Below, piece by piece: positions 40,552 through 58,093 of a stretch of DNA of 64,000 bases (the stretch's first letter is position 1; each line of letters begins with the position of its first letter). The DNA is from Rhodophyticola porphyridii (GTDB taxonomy: Bacteria; Pseudomonadota; Alphaproteobacteria; Rhodobacterales; Rhodobacteraceae): the NCBI RefSeq assembly GCF_003688285.1, contig NZ_RCNT01000003.1, positions 255,501-319,500 of the forward strand. Direction: 5' to 3'. The position numbers and the translations under genes are program-made. The notes under the pieces are model-generated. The model did no database searches. It saw only the letters and a program-made list of their open reading frames with translations, and was not told the DNA's origin.

Positions 40552-41973
40552 TTAAGTCGGCATGTCGGCAAGGCCGATCTTGCTGACGCTGACTGTCTGT
40601 GTGGTTGTGATGGTCCGCACCAGCGGGCCAAGCGCGATGAGCGTTGCGAACAGCAACAGAATTTCCAGGTGATAGACGACCGAATAGCCGGTTCCGGGAT
40701 TGGCAAGCGCCTCGCCCAGACTGCCGGACATGGCGGCCTGGTTGACCAGATCGCGCACCCCGCCGCCGATGGCGATGGACAGACCCGCCGCCGTGGCCTG
40801 CGCCGCGCCCCAGGCCCCAAGCGCCAGACCACGACCGGCCATGCCCTGCGCCGGCATTGTCATCGCGGCGGTCAGCGTGGCCACCGCGAAGAGACCGCCG
40901 CCAAAGCCGATGCCGCAGGCACCGGCAAAGAACAGCATCTCGGACCCCATCGGACTTGCGAAAATCACCGCGCAGAAAGCGGCGACACCGGCCAGAATGC
41001 CGCGCGCGGCCATCCGGTAGGGATTGATGCCGCCAGCCAGCCATTTGGCGGCCAGCGCGAACCCGGCCAGCGCTCCGGCGGCCCAGGTGGCCGTCAGCAG
41101 CGTCGTGGCGGAAACCGACAGGCCCAGGATCTCCCCGCCATAGGGTTCCAGCAGCACATCCTGCATGTTGAAGGCCATGGTGCCCAGAAAGACCACGACC
41201 AGAAGCCGCCCGGCGGTCCCGCCATTGGCATAATCGGCCCAGGCGTCGCGGAAGCTGGGCCGCGGCGCCGCCCGTTCTTCCTTCGTCATCGGGCGGACGC
41301 GTTCCTGTTTCCACAGCGCGATAAGGTTCAGGATCAGCGTGATCAGGGCGGCGGACTGGACGACCTGGATAAGCTTCAGCGGGGTGAAATCGCGCAGGAA
41401 CCAGCCCACCACAAGCGCGGAGATACCCATGCCGATCAGGAACATCACATAGAGAAGGGCAACGACGCGGGGGCGGGCCTCCTCCGACGCGCGGTCCGCG
41501 GCGAGCGCAAGACCGGCGGTCTGGGTCATATGCATGCCCAGACCGGTCATCAGGAAGGCCAGCGCTGCAAGCACCTCACCGGCGAAGGGCACATTGTGAA
41601 CAACATCGCCGCCCAGCACGAGCAGCGCGGCAGGCATCACCGCCAGCCCGCCCATCTGCCAGATGGAGCCGAACCAGAGATAGGGGATGCGCTTCCAGCC
41701 GATCGAGGAGCGGTAGTTGTCGGACTTGAACCCCAGAAGCGCGCGGAACGGGGCGATCAGCACCGGCAGCGCCACCATGATCGCGACCAGAACGGCAGGC
41801 ACCGAAAGCTCCACGATCATCACGCGGTTCAGCGTGCCCAGAAGCAGAACCCCGGCCATGCCGACGGAAACCTGAAACAGCGAAAGTCGCAGAAGCTCGC
41901 CCATGGGCAGGCCGTCGCTGGCTGCGTCCGCAAAGGGCAGATACCGGATGGATATGCGCGACAGCATGCTCAT
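40552..41973 (-). CDS. lhaA: light-harvesting 1 assembly protein LhaA (PucC/BCD family)
   Basis: 473-aa, 12-TM protein of the PucC branch of MFS that assists LH1 assembly and may deliver bacteriochlorophyll. Signatures: [52 protein letters not shown] and [16 protein letters not shown]. It starts in an ATGA overlap with bchM. An internal promoter for puhA within lhaA is known in Rhodobacter and cannot be judged here. Confidence 0.93.
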   Translation of the reverse strand: MSMLSRISIRYLPFADAASDGLPMGELLRLSLFQVSVGMAGVLLLGTLNRVMIVELSVPAVLVAIMVALPVLIAPFRALLGFKSDNYRSSIGWKRIPYLWFGSIWQMGGLAVMPAALLVLGGDVVHNVPFAGEVLAALAFLMTGLGMHMTQTAGLALAADRASEEARPRVVALLYVMFLIGMGISALVVGWFLRDFTPLKLIQVVQSAALITLILNLIALWKQERVRPMTKEERAAPRPSFRDAWADYANGGTAGRLLVVVFLGTMAFNMQDVLLEPYGGEILGLSVSATTLLTATWAAGALAGFALAAKWLAGGINPYRMAARGILAGVAAFCAVIFASPMGSEMLFFAGACGIGFGGGLFAVATLTAAMTMPAQGMAGRGLALGAWGAAQATAAGLSIAIGGGVRDLVNQAAMSGSLGEALANPGTGYSVVYHLEILLLFATLIALGPLVRTITTTQTVSVSKIGLADMPT

Positions 41974-42652
41974 CTGGCATACTCCAGACAGGTGGAAATG
42001 TAGAAACCCCGGGACACGCGCTCGACCTCGGAGATCGAGCCTGATGCGCCGTGCAGAGACGTTTTCCGGGCCAGGTGTCGAGGCTTGTGCGGCACCATGG
42101 TGGGCGAGCGGTCGGACCGCGGGAAGAGTTTGCCCACCCCCCACATCGCCATCAGGAGCGTGGTGCGCGGCGCGACAGTGAAGACCACGGATCCCTCGAC
42201 CCGGGGGCACAGCCCGGCCAGCGCCCGGCCCAGATCGTCGGCCTCGTAATAGATCATGCTGTCCATCGCCATGACGTAGTCGAAGGCGCCAAGGCCCTCG
42301 GAGAGCATATCGCCCGAGGTGAAGGTGACGCGGGGCGCCAGATTGTCGGACAGGCGGCGTTCCGCGATCTTGACCAGTTCCGGCGAGATGTCGATCGCCA
42401 CGACATCGGCGCCGCGCATCGCAAGCTCCGCCGTCATCTGGCCCGCGCCGCAGCCCGCGTCGAGCACGCGCTTGCCGGCCAGATCCCCGGGCAACCGGCC
42501 CAGCATGATCGCCCGCATCCGGTCGCGGCCCTCGCGCACGGTCTGGCGGATACCCGAAACAGGCGCGTCAGAGGTCAGACGCTCCCATGTCCGGGTTGCC
42601 GTGCGGTCGAAATAATCCTCGACCCGTGCGCGTGTGGCGGCGTAGTCGGCCA

Positions 42653-42653
<1 letters not shown>
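41970..42653 (-). CDS. bchM: Mg-protoporphyrin IX O-methyltransferase
   Basis: SAM-dependent methyltransferase acting after Mg chelation. 227 aa with motif I VLDAGCGAGQMTAEL, followed by DVVAIDISPELVKIAE and the C-terminal family pattern SEVERVSRGFYIS. The ATG at 42653 overlaps the bchL stop by one base (TGATG); a TTG one codon earlier is less likely. Confidence 0.95.
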
Positions 42654-50581
<7,928 letters not shown>

Positions 50582-50707
50582 CATTTTGGAGTACCAGAAA
50601 TGCGTGTCTTTCTGACATTGTAACAGGAAAAATCCCCTATTTTTGCAAAGAAATTCAGGCGGTCCGCGGCACAGGCTGCCGGGAAGGCAAAGAGGGGCAA
50701 CCCAAGT

Positions 50708-50725
50708 TGTCAATTTCCTTTGACA
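50708..50725. promoter_or_regulatory. PpsR box, ppaA side
   Basis: TGTCAATTTCCTTTGACA is an exact TGT-N12-ACA match about 100 bases before the ppaA ATG. Its right arm is a rightward TTGACA. This suggests PpsR represses its own regulator gene pair (ppaA-ppsR) as well as bchF. Confidence 0.85.
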
Positions 50726-50827
50726 GATTTGGAGAAGTCATAGAGACTGTCTTGCGAAAGACTTCCCGGACGGTCCGGCACCGCGTTTCTTTCTATGGCC
50801 GGACATCTCTCGGGGAGGGGTGATCCG

Positions 50828-51619
50828 ATGACTCAATACAGCAAACTCTCCGTTCAACCAGGCAGCACCATGCAGGATGCAGAGGTGAAGATGCTGGCCG
50901 CGCGGGCGTTATCGGTTCTGGCCTCCAAGGCGACCCCTCGACCGGCTGGCGTTCAGCAGCATCTCGAAGCGCTGTGCGACGCCTATACCTCCCCCGATGA
51001 AGACGAGCGTCACGACGCGATCCTGCGGATCCGTCAGGAGGGTATCGCGCCACGCGATATCATCACGCACATCATCCCCGAGACCGCACGGCTTCTGGGT
51101 ATTCATTGGGCCAATGACACGCTGAGCTTCTCCGAGGTGTCGATTGCCGCCGCGCGCCTGCAGGAAACTGTGCGCGCGCTCGCTGCGAAGGACCAGGTGA
51201 AGCGACACGAAAGCCTGGGCACCGTTTTGCTGGTGGTGCCGAGGCCCGAACATCATACCCTAGGCCTGTTCGTTGCCGCAGACCGGTTTCGGCGTCTGGG
51301 ATATGAAGTCGACATTTCTGTATCGCAGCACCCGTGTCAGATCAGCGACAGGGTTCTTGCACGCAGATATGCGATGGTTGGGGCAACCGCCTCCAGCCGG
51401 AGAACCCTTGCATCCATCAAGGATCTGGTCGATAGCGTCCGGGCTCGCGTGCCGCGCAAAGTGAAAGTGGTCGTGGGCGGAAGTGTACTGGACCAGAAAC
51501 TTGATATCGTTGCATTAACCGGTGCCGACTATTCTGCACCGGATGCCCAATCCGCCTTGAAGCTGTGCGGTTTGACAATATCTCAAGACTCACCTCTGGA
51601 ACGGACGACCGCTAACTGA
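50828..51619 (+). CDS. ppaA: PpaA/AerR family cobalamin-binding photosynthesis regulator
   Basis: 263-aa protein with a B12-binding (SCHIC-type) domain. LLVVPRPEHHTLGLFVAADRFRRLG near residues 134-158 supplies the His/Gly motif that binds cobalamin. The N-terminal helical part has HWANDTLSFSEVSIAAARLQ, as in MerR/CarH-type B12 sensors. AerR/PpaA binds PpsR/CrtJ and relieves repression in response to light or oxygen. The ATG at 50828 has GGGAGG upstream. Directly followed by ppsR. Confidence 0.92.
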   Translation: MTQYSKLSVQPGSTMQDAEVKMLAARALSVLASKATPRPAGVQQHLEALCDAYTSPDEDERHDAILRIRQEGIAPRDIITHIIPETARLLGIHWANDTLSFSEVSIAAARLQETVRALAAKDQVKRHESLGTVLLVVPRPEHHTLGLFVAADRFRRLGYEVDISVSQHPCQISDRVLARRYAMVGATASSRRTLASIKDLVDSVRARVPRKVKVVVGGSVLDQKLDIVALTGADYSAPDAQSALKLCGLTISQDSPLERTTAN

Positions 51620-51651
51620 ACGACGACACGTTATAAAAGGCGAAAGCCGTC

Positions 51652-53082
51652 ATGAATACACGCGGATCAGATTTCTGGGATGAGCCGGCTGCGCCACCAA
51701 TCGCGCCAGAGCATTTCAACGATATTGTGGCCACTGCCGCAGACCTTGCGATTGTGCTGGATACAGCAGGCATCGTGCGGTCTGTCGTGGTCAACCCCCT
51801 GAACCCAACGCTGGGCAGGCTAGACCACTGGAAGGATCGCAATATCCGCGATTTCACCGCGGAAGACAGTCTGGTGAAGCTGGAAACCCGGCTGGACGCC
51901 TACCGGGACGGCAAGAAAGACACCGTCGACGCGATCGAGGTGAACCATTACGACAATGCGAATTGGGAATTTCCGATCCGCTACACGCTCCACAAGACGG
52001 GGCAGGACGATATCATCCTGATGCTGGGCCGGGACCTCAGGCCGATTGCGGAGTTGCAGCACCGTCTTGTGAAGGCACAGCTTGCGCTTGAGAAGGATTA
52101 CGAGACTCATCGGGATTACGAGACGCGCTACCGCGTCATCATGGAGGCGGCGCGCGATGCGCTGGTTCTGGTCGATGTGACGACCGGGCGGATCATGGAC
52201 CTGAACACCGCGGCCTCGCAGATCCTCGGGGCGGATGCGGAGACCCTGACCGGAAGCTCCTTCACCCAGGAATTCGAGGGCCGGCGGCGGGGCGAGTTCG
52301 TCGAGAACCTGATCGTGAATGCCGGAGACGAGGGGAGCGGTCCTGTCACCGCAGAAACCAAGCGCGGCAAGAAGGAGGTGGCGATCGATCCGGTCCTGTT
52401 CCGCGCCGCCGGCGACAAGACTCTGCTTTGCCGCATCGAGGCCGCCGCAAGTGCCGAGACCGTGGCCGCCGAAGTGTCGCAGTCTTTGGCGGTGCTCTAT
52501 CGCGACGGGGCGGATGCTGTGGTGTTCACCGATCCGCTGGGGGCGATCCGGTCCTGCAACGACAGCTTTCTCGGTTTGTGCGATTCCGGGCAGCTTTCCG
52601 AAATTCGCGGCAAGTCGCTTGGCGATTTCCTGAGCCGCGGCAGCGTCGATCTGAAGGTCATGCTGGACAATGCCGCCCGCACCGGCCGGATGCGGATCTA
52701 TGCCACCCGGCTGGAGGGCGCCTATGGCTCGCAGCTTTCGGTCGAGATCTCGGCCACGCATATGCCCGGAAACGGCGGGTTCGCCTTCGTGATCCGGGAT
52801 ACGTCGCGGATGGAGATCGTGCGCGAGCCGGTTTCCGCCGTGCCCGGCGGCGCACCGATGACCGATGAGGCGATGCGCAATGTGATGGATCTGGTCGGTT
52901 CGGCGCCATTGAAGGATATCGTGGCCGCGACAACGGATGTCGTGGAGAAGATGTGCATCGAAACCGCGGTTGAACTGACCGATAACAATCGCGTGGCCGC
53001 GGCAGAGATGCTGGGCCTTTCAAGGCAATCTCTCTATGTAAAATTGAGAAAATACGGGCTGTTGGCGAAAAACGACAGCTAG
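51652..53082 (+). CDS. ppsR: photosynthesis repressor PpsR/CrtJ
   Basis: 476 aa with three PAS domains (N-terminal PAS about 22-135, PAS1 about 155-265, PAS2 about 278-385) and a C-terminal Fis-type HTH (DNNRVAAAEMLGLSRQSLYVKLRKYGL). Two cysteines at the redox positions of the family are present: Cys260 (LLCRIE) and Cys435 (EKMCIETAVEL) at the edge of the HTH region. Target boxes TGT-N12-ACA occur five times in this window. It lies 32 bases after ppaA. Confidence 0.95.
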   Translation: MNTRGSDFWDEPAAPPIAPEHFNDIVATAADLAIVLDTAGIVRSVVVNPLNPTLGRLDHWKDRNIRDFTAEDSLVKLETRLDAYRDGKKDTVDAIEVNHYDNANWEFPIRYTLHKTGQDDIILMLGRDLRPIAELQHRLVKAQLALEKDYETHRDYETRYRVIMEAARDALVLVDVTTGRIMDLNTAASQILGADAETLTGSSFTQEFEGRRRGEFVENLIVNAGDEGSGPVTAETKRGKKEVAIDPVLFRAAGDKTLLCRIEAAASAETVAAEVSQSLAVLYRDGADAVVFTDPLGAIRSCNDSFLGLCDSGQLSEIRGKSLGDFLSRGSVDLKVMLDNAARTGRMRIYATRLEGAYGSQLSVEISATHMPGNGGFAFVIRDTSRMEIVREPVSAVPGGAPMTDEAMRNVMDLVGSAPLKDIVAATTDVVEKMCIETAVELTDNNRVAAAEMLGLSRQSLYVKLRKYGLLAKNDS

Positions 53083-53127
53083 TGTGGCGATCTGGTATTC
53101 CAGTATCGGGAGCAGTATCTTTCTCCC

Positions 53128-54051
53128 ATGCCGCATGACCACGCCCATCACCACCATCATCATGCCGATCCCTCCGTTGGCGACTGGCGCCTTGCCCTTG
53201 CGGTAGGTGTCAATATCGGCCTGACGGTGGTGCAGGTGATTGGCGGGGTTCTGTCCGGCTCCCTGGCGCTGATCGCGGACGCGTTGCACAATCTGTCCGA
53301 TGCCATGGCGTTGATCATCGCCTTCGTGGCGCGGCGCATCGCCCGGCGCCCGGCCGATGCCGACATGACGTTCGGCTATGGCCGGGCCGAAACGGTGGCC
53401 GCCCTGATCAATTACACCACGCTGATCCTTCTGGGGATTTATCTCGCCTATGAGGCCGTGATGCGGTTGTTCGATCCACAGGAGGTGGCTGGCTGGACCG
53501 TTGTGATCATCGCGGCCGTGGCGCTGGTGATCGATCTTGCCACCGCAGCTCTGACCTATGCGATGTCGAAGGACAGCCAGAACATCCGCGCCGCGTTCCT
53601 GCACAATCTTGCGGATGCGGCGGGCTCCGTCGGGGTCATCGTTGCGGGAACCGCGATCCTGCTGTTCGGCTGGAACATCGTGGATCCGATCATGACCCTG
53701 ATCATTGCGGGCTACATTCTGTGGATGTCATTCGCCGAGATCGGCGGCGTGATCCGCATCCTGATGCTGGGCAGCCCACCCGCATTGCAGACCAGAGCCG
53801 TTCTGAACGCCATCGACGAGATCGATGGCGTTGCGGATGTTCATCACGCCCATCTGTGGCAGATGCAGGAACACGAAGCGGCGCTTCAGGCCCATATCGC
53901 GCTGCACCCCGGATGCTGGGACCGGGCCGATGCGATCAAGGCGCAGATCAAGGCCCGGCTGCGTCAGGATTACGCCATTTCCCACGTGATGCTGGAGATG
54001 GAATGCGCCGTCCATGCCTGCAGCGATGCCAAGGCCATCGGTCACGGATGA
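53128..54051 (+). CDS. cation diffusion facilitator (zinc/cobalt-type metal efflux)
   Basis: 307-aa CDF transporter. It has a His-rich N-terminus (MPHDHAHHHHHHAD), six TM segments, and the metal-site motifs HNLSD in TM2 and HNLADAAGS in TM5. The C-terminal cytoplasmic domain includes GVADVHHAHLWQM. It resembles ZitB/CzcD-like Zn exporters. Its place between ppsR and bchG is unusual for a PGC. No PpsR box precedes it, and 45 bases separate it from ppsR, so read-through from ppsR is possible. Confidence 0.9.
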   Translation: MPHDHAHHHHHHADPSVGDWRLALAVGVNIGLTVVQVIGGVLSGSLALIADALHNLSDAMALIIAFVARRIARRPADADMTFGYGRAETVAALINYTTLILLGIYLAYEAVMRLFDPQEVAGWTVVIIAAVALVIDLATAALTYAMSKDSQNIRAAFLHNLADAAGSVGVIVAGTAILLFGWNIVDPIMTLIIAGYILWMSFAEIGGVIRILMLGSPPALQTRAVLNAIDEIDGVADVHHAHLWQMQEHEAALQAHIALHPGCWDRADAIKAQIKARLRQDYAISHVMLEMECAVHACSDAKAIGHG

Positions 54052-54093
54052 GGGCGGCCGTCTAGCCGAGTTTACACTTGCCGAGTCACAAAG

Positions 54094-54111
54094 TGTCAGC
54101 TTAAACTTACA
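54094..54111. promoter_or_regulatory. PpsR box at the bchG start
   Basis: TGTCAGCTTAAACTTACA matches TGT-N12-ACA exactly and ends 3 bases before the bchG ATG. A possible -10 (TAAACT, 54102-54107) lies inside it, with a -35-like TTGCCG at 54078-54083 (18-base spacer). PpsR bound here would sit over the -10 and transcription start. Confidence 0.88.
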
Positions 54112-54114
54112 CTC

Positions 54115-55035
54115 ATGAGTGTAACGACCGACCTCACCCCAAGCAGCCCCGTCCGGCGCTGGCCCGAACCCGCTGCTGCCCTGACATTGCTGAAACCGAT
54201 CACATGGTTCCCGCCGATGTGGGCGTATCTTTGCGGCGCGGTCTCTGCGGGCGTCGCGCCCTCGGGCCACTGGTTCGTGCTGTTCCTCGGCGTCCTGCTG
54301 GCCGGGCCGATCGTATGCGGAATGAGCCAGGCCGCCAATGACTGGTGCGACCGCCATGTCGATGCGATCAATGAGCCGAACCGACCGATCCCCTCGGGGC
54401 GGATACCGGGCCGTTGGGGTCTGTGGATCGCACTGGCGATGTCGGTTCTCGCCATAGGGATCGGCTGGTTCCTGGGCCCCTGGGGCTTTGGCGCGACCAT
54501 CGTCGCGGTCATCGCCGCCTGGGCCTATTCGGCAGAGCCGGTGCGCCTGAAGAAATCGGGCTGGTGGGGGCCGGGGCTGGTGGGCCTTTCCTATGAATCG
54601 CTTCCCTGGTTCACGGGCGCGGCGGTTCTGGCCGCAGGCGCCCCGTCCTGGCCGGTGATCATCGTGGCGCTGCTTTATGGCATCGGCGCCCACGGCATCA
54701 TGACGCTCAACGACTTCAAGGCGCTGGAGGGGGACCGGCAGATGGGTGTGAACTCCCTGCCCGTCACCTTGGGGCCCGAGCGCGCGGCGCGTCTGGCCTG
54801 CTGGATCATGGCGATCCCGCAGGTGGCCGTGATCGGGCTGCTGCTCTATTGGGGGCGCGAATGGCACGCTCTCGCCGTGGGTGTGTCGCTGGCGCTGCAG
54901 GTCTGGGCAATGACCGTGCTTCTGAGCGATCCGAAAGCAAAGGCGCCTTGGTACAACGGAACCGGCATCACGCTTTACGTCTCGGGCATGATGGTGACCG
55001 CCTTTGCCATACGCACGCTGGAGACCTTGCCATGA
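54115..55035 (+). CDS. bchG: bacteriochlorophyll synthase (geranylgeranyl transferase)
   Basis: UbiA-family prenyltransferase that esterifies bacteriochlorophyllide a. 306 aa, about eight TM segments. The prenyl-diphosphate motifs are NDWCDRHVDAINEPNRPIPSG and NDFKALEGDRQMGVNSLP. No SD precedes the ATG; see the overlapping PpsR box. It ends in a 4-base overlap with bch2. Confidence 0.95.
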   Translation: MSVTTDLTPSSPVRRWPEPAAALTLLKPITWFPPMWAYLCGAVSAGVAPSGHWFVLFLGVLLAGPIVCGMSQAANDWCDRHVDAINEPNRPIPSGRIPGRWGLWIALAMSVLAIGIGWFLGPWGFGATIVAVIAAWAYSAEPVRLKKSGWWGPGLVGLSYESLPWFTGAAVLAAGAPSWPVIIVALLYGIGAHGIMTLNDFKALEGDRQMGVNSLPVTLGPERAARLACWIMAIPQVAVIGLLLYWGREWHALAVGVSLALQVWAMTVLLSDPKAKAPWYNGTGITLYVSGMMVTAFAIRTLETLP

Positions 55036-56321
55036 CACTCAGCTGGTTTCAGATCGTGCGGATGGGTCTCGTACAGATGGCACTTGGTGCCATCGTGGTG
55101 CTGACCACTTCCACGCTGAACCGGCTGATGGTGGTGGAACTGGCGCTGCCCGCCGTCCTGCCCGGGCTTCTGGTCGGGCTGCATTACGGAATTCAGATAA
55201 CGCGCCCGCAATGGGGCTACCGATCCGACACCGGCGGGCACCGCACCCGCTGGATCATCGGGGGCATGGCGGTTCTGGCGCTCGGAGGACTTTCCGCCGC
55301 CTATGGCGTCGTCGCGATGGAAAGCTCTTTCGCAGTCGGGCTGGCCATTTCGGTTCTGGCCTACGCGGCCATCGGTGTCGGTGTCGGGGCCTCCGGCACA
55401 TCTCTCCTTGCGCTGCTCGCGACGGCGACCGCCGAACGCCGCCGCCCGGCCGCGGCCACGATCACGTGGTTGATGATGATCTTCGGCATCGCGATGACGG
55501 CGGGCATCTCCGGCCAGTTCCTCGATCCCTACACGCCGCTTCGCCTGATGCAGGTTGTGGCCGTGGTGACCGGCGGAGCATTCGTGATCACATGCCTGGC
55601 AGTCTGGGGCATAGAAGCCTCGGTCGTGGCCCGGCGCGAGATGGATACCATGCCCTTCATCGACGGGATGCGGGAGATCTGGGCCGAGCCCAAGGCCCGC
55701 CATTTCACCGTTTTCGTATTCCTGAGCATGACGGCCTATTTCATGCAGGAACTGATCCTTGAGCCCTACTCGGGTCTGGTTTTCAACTATACGCCGGGTC
55801 AATCCACATCGCTTTCCGGGGCGCAGAACGGCGGGGTCTTCCTTGGCATGGTCGTGGTTGGCATCGCCGGTACCGCCCTGCGGCTCGGATCGCTGCGCGC
55901 CTGGGTCGTTGCGGGTTGCATCGGCTCCGCCGCGTCGCTTGGGCTGATCACCGTTCTGGGGCAGATCGGCCCGACCGCGCCGCTCCTGCCCGCCGTGATC
56001 CTGATGGGGTTCTTCAACGGAATGTTCGCCGTGGCGGCCATCGGCTCGATGATGGCGCTGGCCGGTGAAGGCCGCGGCGCGCGCGAAGGCACGCGGATGG
56101 GCCTGTGGGGCGCGGCGCAGGCCATTGCAGCCGGGTTCGGCGGGCTTCTCGGCGCGGCGCTGGTCGATCTTTTCCGCATTGTGCTGTCGGACCCGTCCGC
56201 CTTCGGCACCGTCTTTCTGTTCGAGGCGCTGCTATACATCGCCTCTGCCTTCATGGCCGTCCACGTGATGGATCGGCGTCCCTCTTATCGGCCCCCGAGG
56301 GGCCTTGTTCCGGGAGAATAA
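55032..56321 (+). CDS. bch2: PucC-family transporter-like protein (Bch2/ORF428)
   Basis: 429-aa 12-TM protein homologous to LhaA and PucC (TSTLNRLMVVELALPAVLPGLLVG, GTRMGLWGAAQAIAAGFGGL). Genes of this family always sit between bchG and bchP in Rhodobacter-type PGCs. The exact role is unclear; bacteriochlorophyll delivery or antenna assembly is assumed by analogy. Overlaps bchG by 4 bases; 3 bases separate it from bchP. Confidence 0.9.
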   Translation: MTLSWFQIVRMGLVQMALGAIVVLTTSTLNRLMVVELALPAVLPGLLVGLHYGIQITRPQWGYRSDTGGHRTRWIIGGMAVLALGGLSAAYGVVAMESSFAVGLAISVLAYAAIGVGVGASGTSLLALLATATAERRRPAAATITWLMMIFGIAMTAGISGQFLDPYTPLRLMQVVAVVTGGAFVITCLAVWGIEASVVARREMDTMPFIDGMREIWAEPKARHFTVFVFLSMTAYFMQELILEPYSGLVFNYTPGQSTSLSGAQNGGVFLGMVVVGIAGTALRLGSLRAWVVAGCIGSAASLGLITVLGQIGPTAPLLPAVILMGFFNGMFAVAAIGSMMALAGEGRGAREGTRMGLWGAAQAIAAGFGGLLGAALVDLFRIVLSDPSAFGTVFLFEALLYIASAFMAVHVMDRRPSYRPPRGLVPGE

Positions 56322-56324
56322 GCT

Positions 56325-57506
56325 ATGCGCTATGACGTTGTCGTTGTCGGGGGCGGGCCCTCCGGTGCAACCGCCGCCGAAGACCTCGCCCGGTCCGGCC
56401 ATAATGTGGCGCTTCTGGACCGTGCGGGGCGGATCAAGCCGTGCGGCGGGGCGGTTCCGCCGCGTCTGATCGCGGACTTCCATATTCCGGACGCGCAGAT
56501 CGTGGCCAAGATCAACACCGCGCGGATGATTTCACCCACCAACCGACGCGTCGATATCCCGATCGAAAATGGCTATGTCGGCATGGTCGATCGGGAGAAT
56601 TTCGACGAATTCCTCCGGGTCAGGGCGGTCGAGGCCGGTGCGACGCGGCTTACCGGCACCTTCACCCGGATCGAACGGGAGGACGAGGGGCCGGTTGTGA
56701 TCTATCGCGACAAGGCCACCAAAGAAGAGACACGCGTCGCGGCAAAGCTCGTGATCGGGGCCGACGGCGCCCGCTCCAACGTTGCCCGCGCCGAGGTGCC
56801 GGGCGGTGACAAGATCCCCTATGTGATCGCCTATCACGAAATCATCGAGGCGCCGGGCAAGGTGGGAAGCTACGATCCGGAACGCTGCGATGTGGTCTAT
56901 GATGGCCGGATCAGCCCGGATTTCTATGGCTGGGTGTTCCCGCATGGCAAATCGGCCAGTGTCGGCATGGGCTCCATGGTCAAGGATGTGGATCTGAAGA
57001 AGGCCACCGCCGATCTGCGTGAATCTTCGGGCCTGACGGATTGCACCACGATCCGCCGCGAAGGCGCGCCGATCCCGCTGAAACCGCTTGACCGGTGGGA
57101 CAACGGCAAGGATGTCGTGCTGGCCGGAGACGCAGCCGGCGTTGTCGCGCCATCCTCGGGCGAGGGGATCTATTACGCGATGGTTGGCGGACGGGTTGCG
57201 GCGACGGCTGCGGCCGCCTGTCTGGCCAGCGGCCGGGTCAAGGACCTGCAGCTTGCGCGGAAACTGTTCATGCGCGAACACAAGAATGTCTTCAAGATCC
57301 TCGGCGCAATGCAGGATGCCTATTACAAGTCCGACGAGCGCAGGGAACGCTTCGTGTCGCTCTGTCACGATGTCGACGTCCAGCGCCTGACGTTCGAGGC
57401 CTATATGAACAAATCCCTGGTCAAGGCGCGCCCTCTTGCGCATATCAAGATCGGCATCAAGAATATCGCGCATCTGACAGGGCTTATACCGGCGACACGT
57501 GCATGA
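56325..57506 (+). CDS. bchP: geranylgeranyl diphosphate reductase
   Basis: FAD-dependent reductase that converts the geranylgeranyl tail of bacteriochlorophyll to phytyl. 393 aa. The N-terminal dinucleotide motif is VVVGGGPSGATAAEDLARSG, then IKPCGGAVPP, and GDAAGVVAPSSGEGIYYAM. Its stop overlaps the idi start by 4 bases. Confidence 0.95.
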   Translation: MRYDVVVVGGGPSGATAAEDLARSGHNVALLDRAGRIKPCGGAVPPRLIADFHIPDAQIVAKINTARMISPTNRRVDIPIENGYVGMVDRENFDEFLRVRAVEAGATRLTGTFTRIEREDEGPVVIYRDKATKEETRVAAKLVIGADGARSNVARAEVPGGDKIPYVIAYHEIIEAPGKVGSYDPERCDVVYDGRISPDFYGWVFPHGKSASVGMGSMVKDVDLKKATADLRESSGLTDCTTIRREGAPIPLKPLDRWDNGKDVVLAGDAAGVVAPSSGEGIYYAMVGGRVAATAAAACLASGRVKDLQLARKLFMREHKNVFKILGAMQDAYYKSDERRERFVSLCHDVDVQRLTFEAYMNKSLVKARPLAHIKIGIKNIAHLTGLIPATRA

Positions 57507-58033
57507 GTGACATGATTCCAACCTGGGTCGAAGGTGTTCTGACCCCTGTGGAAAAACTGGAGGCTCACAGGAAGGGGCTGCGGCATCAGGCGATTTCGGT
57601 GTTCCTGATGCGGGGCAACAAGACCCTGTTACAGCGCCGGGCACTTGGAAAATACCATACGCCGGGCCTGTGGGCGAATAGCTGCTGCACACATCCATAT
57701 TGGGGCGAAAGCGCTTTGGATTGCGCGCAGCGCCGTCTGGGCGACGAGCTGGGGCTGCCGCCCATCCCGCTGATCTTCCGCGACCGGGTTGAATATCGCG
57801 CCGATGTGGGCGGCGGCATGATCGAGCATGAGGTTGTGGATATCTTTGTGGGCACTCTGCCTGAGACTGTGCCGGTTCTGCCAAATCCCGCCGAGGTTAT
57901 GGATACGATCTGGCAGGGTCTGGACGATCTGGCCCAGGAGGTGGTGAAGACCCCGGCCAGCTTCACGCCCTGGTTGCAGATCTACCTGAGGGACCATGCG
58001 GCCAGCATTTTTGGAGACATGCACCCGGCCTGA
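57503..58033 (+). CDS. idi: isopentenyl-diphosphate delta-isomerase (type 1)
   Basis: Interconverts IPP and DMAPP for carotenoid and phytyl chains. 176-aa Nudix-type isomerase. Catalytic/metal residues are seen in LWANSCCTHPYWGE (Cys and His) and IEHEVVDIFVG (Glu). A 4-base overlap with bchP and the terminator just after make it the last gene of bchG-bch2-bchP-idi. It is convergent with dxs, the entry enzyme of the same pathway. Confidence 0.95.
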   Translation: MSDMIPTWVEGVLTPVEKLEAHRKGLRHQAISVFLMRGNKTLLQRRALGKYHTPGLWANSCCTHPYWGESALDCAQRRLGDELGLPPIPLIFRDRVEYRADVGGGMIEHEVVDIFVGTLPETVPVLPNPAEVMDTIWQGLDDLAQEVVKTPASFTPWLQIYLRDHAASIFGDMHPA

Positions 58034-58068
58034 CATCTGCGTCAGACGCGGAGCCTGAACGCAGGATA

Positions 58069-58093
58069 CCGCGCCCGATCAGGCGCGGTTTTT
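58069..58093 (+). terminator. terminator after idi, overlapping the dxs 3' end
   Basis: CCGCGCC (58069-58075) pairs with GGCGCGG (58082-58088) around a 6-nt loop, followed by TTTTT. Its 3' half and T-tract are also the last codons and stop of dxs on the other strand (KNRA then TGA at 58081-58079). Confidence 0.88.

Noticed and set aside
39755-41314. Long frame that reads through lhaA into puhA, looking like a 519-aa fusion
   Set aside because: Only the part from 40525 is puhA; upstream it lies in the wrong frame of lhaA, and puhA has its own SD.
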